64,000 nucleotides of DNA from the NCBI RefSeq assembly GCF_003967535.1, contig NZ_BIFR01000001.1, positions 5,083,001-5,147,000 of the forward strand, written 5' to 3'. The position numbers and the translations under genes are program-made. The stretch is from Tengunoibacter tsumagoiensis (lineage in GTDB: Bacteria > Chloroflexota > Ktedonobacteria > Ktedonobacterales > Ktedonobacteraceae). Under the pieces are notes generated by a model that saw only the letters and a program-made list of their open reading frames with translations, searched no databases and was not told where the DNA came from. The stretch's first letter is position 1; each line of letters begins with the position of its first letter. Positions 13,428 to 21,801 of the stretch are shown here, one piece after another.

Positions 13428-13634
13428 ATGATGCAATTGCAAGATACCGACGATGCTGAACTACCACTTAGTAGCCTGCAATCCCTGAGGCCAGAGGCCA
13501 TCGATCTGGCCAGGCGGCTCAACCCGTTGCTCGGGCACTTGGCCGACGAAAAAGGCAACGCCGACATCGTTCTAGAGATTCGGCGAGGAGAGGCGACGGC
13601 ATATAATGTTTCTCGCCGATTTAAATTAAGTTAG
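13428..13634 (+). CDS. Small phage protein of unknown function (68 aa)
   Basis: First gene after the late promoter. Acidic N-terminus, then a helical part ending in a basic RRGEATAYNVSRRFKL. No match recognised; by position it could assist packaging or late regulation. Confidence 0.55.
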   Translation: MMQLQDTDDAELPLSSLQSLRPEAIDLARRLNPLLGHLADEKGNADIVLEIRRGEATAYNVSRRFKLS

Positions 13635-13642
13635 GGAGAGTC

Positions 13643-14134
13643 ATGGAAAAATTTAAAATATTTTATGATGGGCACACCTACACGCCTCAATGGTCGGATG
13701 ATCCTTCTCAAAAGGAAAAGGCCACAATACCTATTTCATCAATCCAAGATCTTGCCTCGTTCGTAGCGAAGGCCCTGCCAGACGATGTAGATCTCTCGCC
13801 ATTGGCGAAGGTCGTCGAAAAAGCATCTGCGAATCGAGAGAATCGTATTAAAAAAGCCTTGGTAGGCATAGCAGATGCTGCGGTTCTTGGTCGGCCCACA
13901 ATCGAGATTCGCCGATTTATCCTGATATATTGGCGAGACAAGGCCTACACAGCGTATGGCGTCGAATTCGTTGATGGCGAGGAAGACTCTGATGGCGAGG
14001 AAGATGCGAGAAAGCCACGGGTTTTTTTGTATGACGATGCTGGTGGCGATTTGCGACACATTCATTCTAGCATGGAAGGGCTCCGAGTGTACCTTCATTC
14101 TCGAGATATAATCTTTCATTTCGAGGTTATTTAA
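13643..14134 (+). CDS. Phage protein of unknown function (163 aa)
   Basis: GGGAGAG precedes the ATG. Mixed alpha/beta, with an acidic loop (GEEDSDGEEDARKP, near residues 113-126). Lies just before the small terminase gene. No family recognised. Confidence 0.6.
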   Translation: MEKFKIFYDGHTYTPQWSDDPSQKEKATIPISSIQDLASFVAKALPDDVDLSPLAKVVEKASANRENRIKKALVGIADAAVLGRPTIEIRRFILIYWRDKAYTAYGVEFVDGEEDSDGEEDARKPRVFLYDDAGGDLRHIHSSMEGLRVYLHSRDIIFHFEVI

Positions 14135-14143
14135 GGGAGAGCC

Positions 14144-14758
14144 ATGCATGCATCGCCAGCACCGACAACACCCGAAGATCAAGCCTGGCTTCAGCGTCCA
14201 GGTGAGAATGATCGTTGGTATCAGCGATTCTCTCAGTATCTGGCCGCTGGTGCATCACGGTCAATCCGTGGGGTCTACAATGCCGAGCGCCGCAATGAGC
14301 GGAGCAAGCCGGTGCCTGCGTCGTGGACCGCAGCGGCGAAGATGTTCGATTGGCAGCGAAGAGCAGCGGCCTACGATGCCTGGCGGCGCGCTGAAGTGTT
14401 TGCGGCAGGCAATGCGAGCGACCTGGAGCGCGTTAAGAAGCTTGACACTCTCATTGAGAAGCTCCATGGCAAAGCGATGGCGGAATTGGAGAAACTCGAT
14501 GTTGACGCTGATTTCAGCGCCGAAACCACCGCAAAGGTCGTCGGTCAGCTGCTCGCAGCAGTCGATGTCATGGCGAAGCACACAGGCGGCTATGCGTCGC
14601 AGCCTGGCGGCAAAGGCGGCAAAGCACTCAGTGTCTCGGTCAGCGCTGGTGCCGGCGAGGATGAAGAGCAGCGCCTCCGCGTCGTCTTCTACATGCCAGA
14701 CGTCGATGGCGACGTCGCGGTTGCTGGTAGCTCTCAGCAGATTGATGGAGTAGAATGA
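14144..14758 (+). CDS. Terminase small subunit-like protein (204 aa)
   Basis: The N-terminal part (residues 10-85) reads ENDRWYQRFSQYLAAG, SIRGVYNAERR, WQRRAAAYDAW, a pattern seen in small terminases of phages of Gram-positive and Chloroflexota hosts. It is followed by a long oligomerisation helix (SDLERVKKLDTLIEKLHGKA). The location upstream of the large terminase supports it. Small terminases recognise phage DNA and start packaging. Confidence 0.7.
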   Translation: MHASPAPTTPEDQAWLQRPGENDRWYQRFSQYLAAGASRSIRGVYNAERRNERSKPVPASWTAAAKMFDWQRRAAAYDAWRRAEVFAAGNASDLERVKKLDTLIEKLHGKAMAELEKLDVDADFSAETTAKVVGQLLAAVDVMAKHTGGYASQPGGKGGKALSVSVSAGAGEDEEQRLRVVFYMPDVDGDVAVAGSSQQIDGVE

Positions 14759-15054
14759 TGATGATTAGCTTTTACGGCCTGGCCGCGTGCGCAACGCTGG
14801 TCCTCGCACATGCAACGGTTCGGAGGATTTTCGGGGAGGCATTGGCCGCGCTGATTATCGTAGGCGCGCTGTGGACGGGGCTCGGAATCGTAGCAACAAT
14901 GATCTTCTGGCAACTCTACAATGCAGTGGTGTCGATGTGGTCTGCGCCGACCATCAACATGTGGCAAGCCTGGCTCGCCTATCTCCTCGTGACCATTGGA
15001 GTGTTTATCGTCGGTCCTGTTTTCTCGGCTCACGACGACGAGATCGCGTTATAG
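14755..15054 (+). CDS. Three-span membrane protein (99 aa)
   Basis: The start overlaps the previous stop (ATGATG). About three hydrophobic spans (residues 5-20, 30-55, 72-90). Lies between the small and large terminase genes. Could be an early holin-type protein, but the lysis genes are elsewhere. Unknown. Confidence 0.6.
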   Translation: MMMISFYGLAACATLVLAHATVRRIFGEALAALIIVGALWTGLGIVATMIFWQLYNAVVSMWSAPTINMWQAWLAYLLVTIGVFIVGPVFSAHDDEIAL

Positions 15055-15078
15055 CTTCTCCTCCACCAAAGGCCATCT

Positions 15079-16533
15079 ATGACGTTCGCAGCGCGCTCTA
15101 TTCCACGACCCGTTGAATCCTTTGTCGCACAGCAGCAAGCTCTCGGCGCAGAGATCATCGGACCACAGCGAGGGCCGCAGGAGCTCTTCCTGGCATCGCC
15201 AGCAAAGATCACGATCTACGGCGGAGCAGCTGGCGGCGGTAAGACATTCGCGCATCTCTTGATGGCGTTGCGATATGCAGCTCTGGACCCGCGACCAGGC
15301 TATAATGCGGTGATTTTTCGCAGAGTCATGCCGCAGGTCACATTACCAGGTGGTCTCTGGGATGAGTCGCAGATGATGTACAGCCTGGCCGGCGGCAAGG
15401 CGAATCAGAGCCGCTATGAGTGGCGCTGGCCTCAGCATCGGACAAAGATCAAATTCGCCTCAATGCAGTACGAGTCCGACAGGCTCGCATGGCAAGGATC
15501 GCAGCTGGCATTCATCGGATTTGAAGAACTCACACATTTCCTCGAATCGCAGTTTTTCTATATGCTCTCCAGGGCCCGAAGTACATGCGGTGTCATGCCG
15601 CGAGTGGTCGGAACAGTGAACCCCGATGCAGATTCGTGGGTCAAGGCATTCTTAGCGCCGTGGGTCGATGATAGCTACGACGGTCACGGTGGTCACGCAG
15701 CAAGCGGAGAGATCCGCTGGTTTGTCCGAGATGGCGGCGTCATCTCATGGCTCGCTCCAGGAGAGCGACATCCCGACGCGGTTAGCGTCTCATTCATCGC
15801 CGCGTCAATCTTTGACAATCCAGCGTTACTCTCAGCGGACCCCGGCTACCTCTCAGCGCTGAAAGCCCTCCCGCTCGTCGAGCGGCAACGCCTCCTCTTT
15901 GGTGACTGGTCGGCGCGGAACACAGGCAGTCTATTCAAACGACACTGGTTCCCCCTCGTTGACCAGGCACCTCCTCACAGCGACATTGCTCGCATCGTGA
16001 GGTACTGGGACGTCGCAGCGACAGAGCCATCGGAGACCAACAAAGACCCTGACTGGACCGTTGGCATCAAGGTTGCCCGTCTGGTCGATGATAGCTATGC
16101 CATCCTGGACATGCGACGCGAACGATACAGCCCGGCCAGCGTTGAAGCGTTGGTGAAGCGCACCGCAGACGAAGACGGCCATGAGATCCAGGTCTACATG
16201 GAACAAGAGCCTGGCGCGGGCTCAAAGTCGCTCATTGATTATTATCGGCGCAAGGTGCTGCCAGGCTATGCATTCTTCGGCCACAAGGTCGGCGCGGACA
16301 AAGAGACCAGAGCGCAGCCGGTCTCATCGCAAGCGCAAGCTGGCAATGTGCGCCTGGTGCGATCGGCGTGGAATGATGCTCTCCTCTCAGAGCTTGAAGC
16401 GTTCCCGACTGTTGGCGTCCACGACGATGCCGTCGATGCACTCAGCGGTGCCATGGAGCAGCTCTTTGGCAAAAGCGCACAGAGCCATGTCGAGTATGCC
16501 AGGAAATTAGCGGAGTTGAGGATGAAGCGATGA
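15079..16533 (+). CDS. terL: Terminase large subunit (484 aa)
   Basis: ATPase domain with Walker A GAAGGGKT near residue 50 and a Walker B-like FIGFEELTH near 150. The C-terminal RNase H-like nuclease has RYWDVAATE (first acid), then an acidic pair in VHDDAVDAL near the end. The enzyme cuts concatemeric phage DNA and pumps it into the prohead. Length is normal for the family. The next gene overlaps its stop (ATGA). Confidence 0.93.
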   Translation: MTFAARSIPRPVESFVAQQQALGAEIIGPQRGPQELFLASPAKITIYGGAAGGGKTFAHLLMALRYAALDPRPGYNAVIFRRVMPQVTLPGGLWDESQMMYSLAGGKANQSRYEWRWPQHRTKIKFASMQYESDRLAWQGSQLAFIGFEELTHFLESQFFYMLSRARSTCGVMPRVVGTVNPDADSWVKAFLAPWVDDSYDGHGGHAASGEIRWFVRDGGVISWLAPGERHPDAVSVSFIAASIFDNPALLSADPGYLSALKALPLVERQRLLFGDWSARNTGSLFKRHWFPLVDQAPPHSDIARIVRYWDVAATEPSETNKDPDWTVGIKVARLVDDSYAILDMRRERYSPASVEALVKRTADEDGHEIQVYMEQEPGAGSKSLIDYYRRKVLPGYAFFGHKVGADKETRAQPVSSQAQAGNVRLVRSAWNDALLSELEAFPTVGVHDDAVDALSGAMEQLFGKSAQSHVEYARKLAELRMKR

Positions 16534-16865
16534 AGTATCGATATCGGCTGTTCTGTGATGATTGCACCGGCGATGAGCATGGTTGCTTCGGTGGCGGCTC
16601 TGAGTTAAGCGAGGAAATTTTTGACACGACCTCGGAAGCCTTTGATGCAGGCCACGCAGCGACGGAAAGCTGCGCGCCCTGGGGTTTCATTGTCACTGAT
16701 GAAGATGGCAGGGCTGTCGTGGTCGATGAAGATGGCAAGGTCGTCGATGATCCTGATGGGTATCGCCGCGCCATGATGCACTTTTTTGCAAGTTTCAATC
16801 TTTTTAATATGGATATCTTGAAGGGCCGCAAAGGCAAACAATTATTTTTTCTAGGGCAATTATGA
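16530..16865 (+). CDS. Phage protein of unknown function (111 aa)
   Basis: Coupled to terL by a 4-base overlap. Early residues include CDDCTGDEHGC, a possible metal site; the rest is acidic alpha/beta. The stop overlaps the next start. Confidence 0.6.
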   Translation: MKYRYRLFCDDCTGDEHGCFGGGSELSEEIFDTTSEAFDAGHAATESCAPWGFIVTDEDGRAVVVDEDGKVVDDPDGYRRAMMHFFASFNLFNMDILKGRKGKQLFFLGQL

Positions 16866-17041
16866 ATAAGACAACAATGACACACACCATCAATATTACC
16901 ACGGATCTTACCGGCGTCGGCCTGGAGCAGATCGCTGAATATCAACGTTTCTGGCGAGAGGTTATTAAAAATTTGGAGTTCGAGGCTGACGTGGTCTCGA
17001 CGATAACCGAGCATATGCCGGCTGCGGAGGTGGAGCAATAA
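16862..17041 (+). CDS. Small phage protein (59 aa)
   Basis: The ATG overlaps the previous stop (TTATGA) and the TAA overlaps the next ATG (TAATG). Helical, acidic peptide with no known motif. Coupling on both sides supports it. Confidence 0.55.
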   Translation: MNKTTMTHTINITTDLTGVGLEQIAEYQRFWREVIKNLEFEADVVSTITEHMPAAEVEQ

Positions 17042-17373
17042 TGGCAGAGCAGAACTCAAAATTGTTCGACGACCTGTTCGCCGATGCTATCAAGCAGATC
17101 AAAGCCTCGATCGACGAGACCAAAGAGCGCATCGCTCTCCAGGCGAGCTGCAGAATGCGTCGATTTTACCTTATAGGCGATGATGGTAGATCCAATATTG
17201 CCGCTGTGGGCATTGTATTCAGTGATGGGGCGGTAATGCTGCGGTGGGAGAAGAAAATAGAGGGTGAAGCATGGTTTGGTGAATGCTCCTTCTATGACTC
17301 TGTTGAGCGTCTGGATATAGTTTGTGGCAAGTCGTTCAGTGTCAAGTACATTGATGCCGAGGTGAAACAATGA
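17041..17373 (+). CDS. Phage protein of unknown function (110 aa)
   Basis: N-terminal helix (DDLFADAIKQIKASIDETKERI), then a beta-rich domain. Coupled to its neighbours on both sides. No family recognised. Confidence 0.6.
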   Translation: MAEQNSKLFDDLFADAIKQIKASIDETKERIALQASCRMRRFYLIGDDGRSNIAAVGIVFSDGAVMLRWEKKIEGEAWFGECSFYDSVERLDIVCGKSFSVKYIDAEVKQ

Positions 17374-17615
17374 TCACCACCCAAGCCAAAGAGAAATCCA
17401 CGCCACCATTGCTCAACCGGGCACAACGCAGAGCAGGCTGGCGCTACGTCGCACGCAAAGCACGAGCAAAGATCTCGTCGTCGCAGCGCCAGGCGATGAA
17501 GGCATCGCAGAAATTGCATTGCAAAGAATGCGGATTCGCATTCTTAGGCTCTAGCAATCGATGTCAGTGCAAGGCATCAATCAAGCATCAATCAGGAGAT
17601 CCGCTCTATGCCTAG
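17370..17615 (+). CDS. Small basic zinc-ribbon-like protein (81 aa)
   Basis: Very basic N-terminal half (NRAQRRAGWRYVARKARAKI), then CKEC and CQC cysteine groups typical of a short zinc ribbon. Overlaps the RNA ligase start by 8 bases. A nucleic-acid-binding partner of the ligase is possible. Confidence 0.6.
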   Translation: MITTQAKEKSTPPLLNRAQRRAGWRYVARKARAKISSSQRQAMKASQKLHCKECGFAFLGSSNRCQCKASIKHQSGDPLYA

Positions 17616-18642
17616 CCCCCTCCACGTTCCCGTCGCTACCATCAGCACGATCACACCGCACTCCAATGCCGACAGCCTCGACCTCGCGCAGGTCCTCGGT
17701 TGGCAATGCGTTGTGCCTCGCGGCAAGTACGCCGCCGGTGACAAAGTCGTCTATTTCGCTCCTGACACCGTCCTGCCTCGCGAGGTCAGTGATCGCTTCG
17801 GCGTCACTGCGTACCTGGATCACCAGCGCATCAAAGCGACACGGCTGCGCGGCGAGCCATCGTTTGGCCTGGTCATGCCGTGTGAAAACGACGAATGGCA
17901 AGTCGGCGATAACGTCGCTGAGCACTACGGAGCGGCGAAGTATGAGCCACCACTGCGCGGCCAGGGTAAGCACATCGATAACCCCGATGCGCAGCCCAAA
18001 GATCCGCTATTTCCCGAGTACACTGCCATCAACAATCTGCGCCACCATCCGAACGTCTTCGGCGATAACGAGATCGTTGTTGTTACCGAGAAGATCCACG
18101 GCACCAACAGCCGCATCGGCATGGTCAACGGTCAATGGATGGCCGGCAGTCATCGGGTGCGACGCGGTGAAGGCGATGAGTTGTACTGGTCTCCGCGTCG
18201 ATTCTGGGGCGTCAAAGCACTGATAGAAAACCTAAGCAAGTACCACCAACAGATCATCTTGTACGGTGAGATCCTGGGTAGCGATGTGCAATCGCTGGAT
18301 TATGGCTACAAAGGCCATGAAGGATACAGAGCATTTGATCTCTTAGTAGATGGTCGATTCCTCGACTATGACGCATTTTTCGGAATCTGCACTGAGTACG
18401 GAGTCAAGATGGTACCTCGCATTGCTCCATTTACTTACTGTACGCTTGACAAGGCCCGCAAGTGGGCATCCGGAGTAACACAAGTGGCACCAAGCGGAGA
18501 CTGTTTCGGTGCGAATATCCGCGAAGGCGTCGTCATCAAGCCGCTCATCGAGCGCACCGATCCGAGGATTGGCCGCGCTATACTCAAGTATGTCAGCGAT
18601 GATTTTTTGCTGGCGAAGAAATCAGATTTTACGGAGGTGTAG
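17608..18642 (+). CDS. RNA ligase, Rnl2-like of the DRB0094 type (344 aa)
   Basis: The C-terminal nucleotidyltransferase domain has motif I EKIHGTN with nucleophile K162, followed by later motifs (YGEILGSDVQ, EGVVIKP, LKYVSDDF). The N-terminal 110 residues form the extra domain of the DRB0094 RNA ligase family (ITPHSNADSLDLAQVLGW, then GDKVVYFAPDTVLP). Such enzymes seal nicks with a 3'-OH RNA end using ATP. In phages RNA ligases repair tRNAs cut by host anticodon nucleases. Its place among packaging genes is unusual. Confidence 0.85.
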   Translation: MPSPLHVPVATISTITPHSNADSLDLAQVLGWQCVVPRGKYAAGDKVVYFAPDTVLPREVSDRFGVTAYLDHQRIKATRLRGEPSFGLVMPCENDEWQVGDNVAEHYGAAKYEPPLRGQGKHIDNPDAQPKDPLFPEYTAINNLRHHPNVFGDNEIVVVTEKIHGTNSRIGMVNGQWMAGSHRVRRGEGDELYWSPRRFWGVKALIENLSKYHQQIILYGEILGSDVQSLDYGYKGHEGYRAFDLLVDGRFLDYDAFFGICTEYGVKMVPRIAPFTYCTLDKARKWASGVTQVAPSGDCFGANIREGVVIKPLIERTDPRIGRAILKYVSDDFLLAKKSDFTEV

Positions 18643-18745
18643 CATTATTTTCTGGCCGTTCCTCCACCACAGCCTGCACCTAGCAATAATTGCTCGTCCT
18701 CGACTCCTCGCTATTTGCCTCTGATTACACCACGAAAGATCACCG

Positions 18746-20428
18746 ATGTCACGAAGATCGCGCAGACAAAAACAGAATATAGAGCAGATCGTTGATGCTG
18801 CGATAGCGCGCCGATTCTCTCAGCTAGCATTGCCACCCGGCGCTACTCCTCGGCCTATCAATCAAGACGCGCTGTTGCAGCAGATGCAGCAGAGCCAGGC
18901 CCCGGCCAAGCAGGGAACTCCGATGTTTTCGCCTGGCGCACCGCTGACTCCGCAGCCTGATCTAAGCCCTGGAGGCATGCCTCGAGGCTGGCAATTTCCC
19001 GTCGGCTACAACATCTCAGTGCGACCGCGCAGCACTGAGGCGACCAGCTTTGATACCCTGCGCAATCTGGCAGCGCTCTATGATGGTGCAATGCTCTGCG
19101 AGCAAGTATGGTTGGACACGGTCGCAAAGCTCAACCTTGTCATCAAGCCACGACCTGAGTTAATCGTTGGGGACGCTGATAGCAGCGATAAGAAATTCGC
19201 CGCAGACATTGCCCGCTACACCGAGTTTTTCTCGATGCCAGATCCAGGCAATGGCTACGATCTCAAATCGTGGCTTCGAATGGCAACACGAGAAACATTG
19301 CAAATCGATGCCCTCGCGATCTATCCTCGTCTGAATCGAGGCGGCGGGCTTTATGCATTGGAGATCGTCGATGGTGCCACGATCAAGCCACTCTTAGATC
19401 CGCGTGGCCGACGACCACAGCCGCCATACCCGAGCTATCAGCAATTCCTGTATGGAGTGCCCGCAGGTCTCTACACCAGCGACGAAATGCTGTATTTCCG
19501 AGAGACGGTGCGCGCTGATAGCCCCTATGGTTTGTCTCGCAATGAGAGAATTATACTTCGCATCAACCAGGCTCTTCGCAAGGAAAACAAGGATCTCTCG
19601 AGATTTACGGATGGCAATGTTCCAGCGGGTCTCTTAGAGCCGCCTGACGATGGCAGTCAGTGGACGCCTGAGCAACTCCTCGCATATCAAGATTTATGGG
19701 ATGCGTTGCTTGCCGGAAACGATCAGGCGCGAAGCCGCGTCAAGGTGATTCAGCCTGGCAGCAAATACACGGCAACGGATGACAAAGACATCTATGTCGA
19801 TTTTGACCAATTTCTGTTAAACATCACGACCGCATGTTATTCGATGACGCTCGCTGATCTTGGTTTCACCGAGGATGTTAACAAATCGAGCGGAGATAGC
19901 CAGGAAAACGTTTTCTACCGACGCGCTGTGCAACCGCTGGTAGACCGCTATGCAACGTTGTTCTCATTTATTCTCAAAAAGTACTTCAACGAAGATCGGT
20001 TCATCGTCACATTCGCAGGCTTCGAAGAGGCTGAAGACTTCCAGGCGCAGGCAACCGCGTACTCAACGCTTGTCACCTCTGGCATTGTGTCGCCGAGTGT
20101 CGCGGCGCGCCAACTCAAGCTACCTGTCGAGAAAGACATACCGCCATTCATTCTCACCAAAGATGGCCCCGTCTTCCTGGAGGACATTGCCGATCCTGCG
20201 ATGCGCAAAGCTTCCAACGATGCTAAAATGGCAGGCTTCGAACTCGCGAAGAATCCCCCGACCGCGCCGAATGGCAACGAAGAGCAGCAGAAGCAAGGAA
20301 CCCCACCGGAGCAAGGCGCAAAGCCCAACGACGACGAAGAGCGAAGCGAGTACCCTGATTTTTTCGGCGTGGCCGTCGAGAGTGGCGGCCACCATCAAAA
20401 TCGCAGATATCCCTGGAGAAGCGGCTAG
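18746..20428 (+). CDS. Phage portal protein (560 aa in the zero frame)
   Basis: Large structural gene directly after the terminase block, with a typical portal core: VRPRSTEATSFDTLRNLAALYDGAMLCEQVWLD near residue 95, the ALAIYPRLNRGG strand region near 190, and a C-terminal helical part. Portals form the dodecameric DNA gate. The final 20 residues after the slippery site (FGVAVESGGHHQ...) are short and unlike a portal tail, and a -1 frameshift at 20359-20365 would replace them by a 213-residue MuF-like domain, giving 753 residues. Confidence 0.85.
   Translation: MSRRSRRQKQNIEQIVDAAIARRFSQLALPPGATPRPINQDALLQQMQQSQAPAKQGTPMFSPGAPLTPQPDLSPGGMPRGWQFPVGYNISVRPRSTEATSFDTLRNLAALYDGAMLCEQVWLDTVAKLNLVIKPRPELIVGDADSSDKKFAADIARYTEFFSMPDPGNGYDLKSWLRMATRETLQIDALAIYPRLNRGGGLYALEIVDGATIKPLLDPRGRRPQPPYPSYQQFLYGVPAGLYTSDEMLYFRETVRADSPYGLSRNERIILRINQALRKENKDLSRFTDGNVPAGLLEPPDDGSQWTPEQLLAYQDLWDALLAGNDQARSRVKVIQPGSKYTATDDKDIYVDFDQFLLNITTACYSMTLADLGFTEDVNKSSGDSQENVFYRRAVQPLVDRYATLFSFILKKYFNEDRFIVTFAGFEEAEDFQAQATAYSTLVTSGIVSPSVAARQLKLPVEKDIPPFILTKDGPVFLEDIADPAMRKASNDAKMAGFELAKNPPTAPNGNEEQQKQGTPPEQGAKPNDDEERSEYPDFFGVAVESGGHHQNRRYPWRSG
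20359..20392 (+). promoter_or_regulatory. Candidate -1 ribosomal frameshift signal between portal and MuF-like domain
   Basis: T_TTT_TTC heptamer (20359-20365) in the portal reading frame, 3 bases of spacer, then a perfect GC-rich stem GTGGCCG (20369-20375) with CGGCCAC (20386-20392). In the -1 frame the last stop (TGA 20356-20358) lies directly upstream of the heptamer and the frame is then open to 21006. Confidence 0.65.
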
Positions 20429-21006
20429 CCAGTGCCATCCAGGGATTCATCAGCCTGGCCAAGCTGAGCAAAGATGGTGTCGAACTGCCAGACCAGGCGG
20501 CGCAATCTCAGCTCGTCGATGCAATCACTGAACTCCTGGAAAGTGCCAGGACTGAAGGAGAACGCATTGTCGGCCAGGCTCAGCGACAGATGATCAGCCT
20601 GGCCAACTTCGCAAGCCGCGCATCCGAGGTCGTTGCCGGTATCATCGAACAGATCAAGGATCGCGTCGCTGGTATCATCGATGCGATCTTTGGTGACGGC
20701 GAGGGTGAGGAGATCAGCGATGCAGAGAAGCAAGCACAGGCTGAGACTGAGTTCGACGCATGGGGCGAAGAATACGCAGATATGGTCGGCCAGACAGAGG
20801 TCTGCGCGGCGGTCGAGGAAGAGGTGGTGCATCAAATGCAACAGGCAGGCGTCGAGGAGATCTACTGGCTCGCTGAGCCTGATGCGTGCGATCGGTGCCT
20901 CGCAAATGCTGACGCCTCGCCTCTGCCTATAGATCAATTATGGCCATCGGGTGACACTGCTCCGCCGGCGCATCCTCGGTGTCGATGTACGATTGCGCCG
21001 GCATAG
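20359..21006 (+). CDS. MuF-like head morphogenesis domain in the -1 frame of the portal gene
   Basis: Open from the slippery site to 21006. The first ATG is at 20590, but the 75 codons before it are clearly coding (LEKRLASAIQGFISLAKLSK, then LVDAITELLESARTEGERIV). The C-terminal part has DACDRCLANAD and PPAHPRCRC, the hallmark of Mu gpF/SPP1 gp7-like minor head proteins, which sit inside the prohead and assist head assembly or DNA ejection. No good start codon with a ribosome site is seen before 20590, which supports fusion to the portal; a short 138-aa product from 20590 is the alternative. Confidence 0.75.
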   Translation, partial: FFRRGRREWRPPSKSQISLEKRLASAIQGFISLAKLSKDGVELPDQAAQSQLVDAITELLESARTEGERIVGQAQRQMISLANFASRASEVVAGIIEQIKDRVAGIIDAIFGDGEGEEISDAEKQAQAETEFDAWGEEYADMVGQTEVCAAVEEEVVHQMQQAGVEEIYWLAEPDACDRCLANADASPLPIDQLWPSGDTAPPAHPRCRCTIAPA

Positions 21007-21018
21007 GATTAGACAAAA

Positions 21019-21798
21019 ATGAGCACAATGAGGACAGACGTTGAGGCTCGATGTCTGCCAGGCGATCTCTGGCAACTTGGCAGGCATCGCATTCTCTGCG
21101 GAGATTCGACTGATAAGCATCATGTTGGACGATTATTGACTGGTATCAAAGTAGATGCAGTTGTCACCGATCCACCGTATTGTAGCGGCGGTTGGCAGGA
21201 AGCAGGGAAGAGCAATGGAAGCATTGGAACTGGCGCGCCAGGAAGAGCAACTATCATTAATGATCAGCTCTCCACACGAGGATATATGGCTCTGATAAGG
21301 CAGGCGGTGATGGGAATTGAAGCAAACATCATCAATGTCTTTACTGATTGGCGCATGTGGTGCTACCTCTTCGATGTCGCAGAAAGCAGAGGATATGGTG
21401 TAAGATCGATGGTCGTCTGGGACAAGAAAAGCATGGGTATGGGTATTGGTTGGCGTGCTCAGCATGAACTTATCCTGGTAGGAACCATTAGTAAAGGGTG
21501 TTTTGACCTAAAGGCAGGGCATGGGAACGTCATTTCCTGCCAGCGATCTGGCAATATTTGGCACCCCACTCAAAAGCCACTGCCAGTCCTTGAATCTCTT
21601 CTCAGCGTAATTCCAAGAGCCACCGTCATCTATGACCCCTTCCTTGGCAGCGGTTCGACTCTGCTGGCCGCGCACAACAAAGATCGCCATTGTTACGGCA
21701 TCGAAATCTCTCCTCATTATTGCGACGTCACCATAGCTCGCTACGAATCACACACCGGCGACAAAGCCATCCTCATTGAACGACTGGAGAACCCATAA
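21019..21798 (+). CDS. DNA methyltransferase, beta-class N4/N6 type (259 aa)
   Basis: Catalytic motif DPPY at residues 51-54 comes before the AdoMet motif (DPFLGSGSTLLAAH, near 212), the order of the beta class. The opening DLWQLGRHRILCGDST is typical of phage and ParB-linked methyltransferases. It modifies adenine N6 or cytosine N4 in DNA. It is a lone enzyme without a restriction partner, set inside the head gene cluster, so protection of phage DNA from host restriction is the likely role. Confidence 0.88.
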   Translation: MSTMRTDVEARCLPGDLWQLGRHRILCGDSTDKHHVGRLLTGIKVDAVVTDPPYCSGGWQEAGKSNGSIGTGAPGRATIINDQLSTRGYMALIRQAVMGIEANIINVFTDWRMWCYLFDVAESRGYGVRSMVVWDKKSMGMGIGWRAQHELILVGTISKGCFDLKAGHGNVISCQRSGNIWHPTQKPLPVLESLLSVIPRATVIYDPFLGSGSTLLAAHNKDRHCYGIEISPHYCDVTIARYESHTGDKAILIERLENP

Positions 21799-21801
21799 CC
21801 C

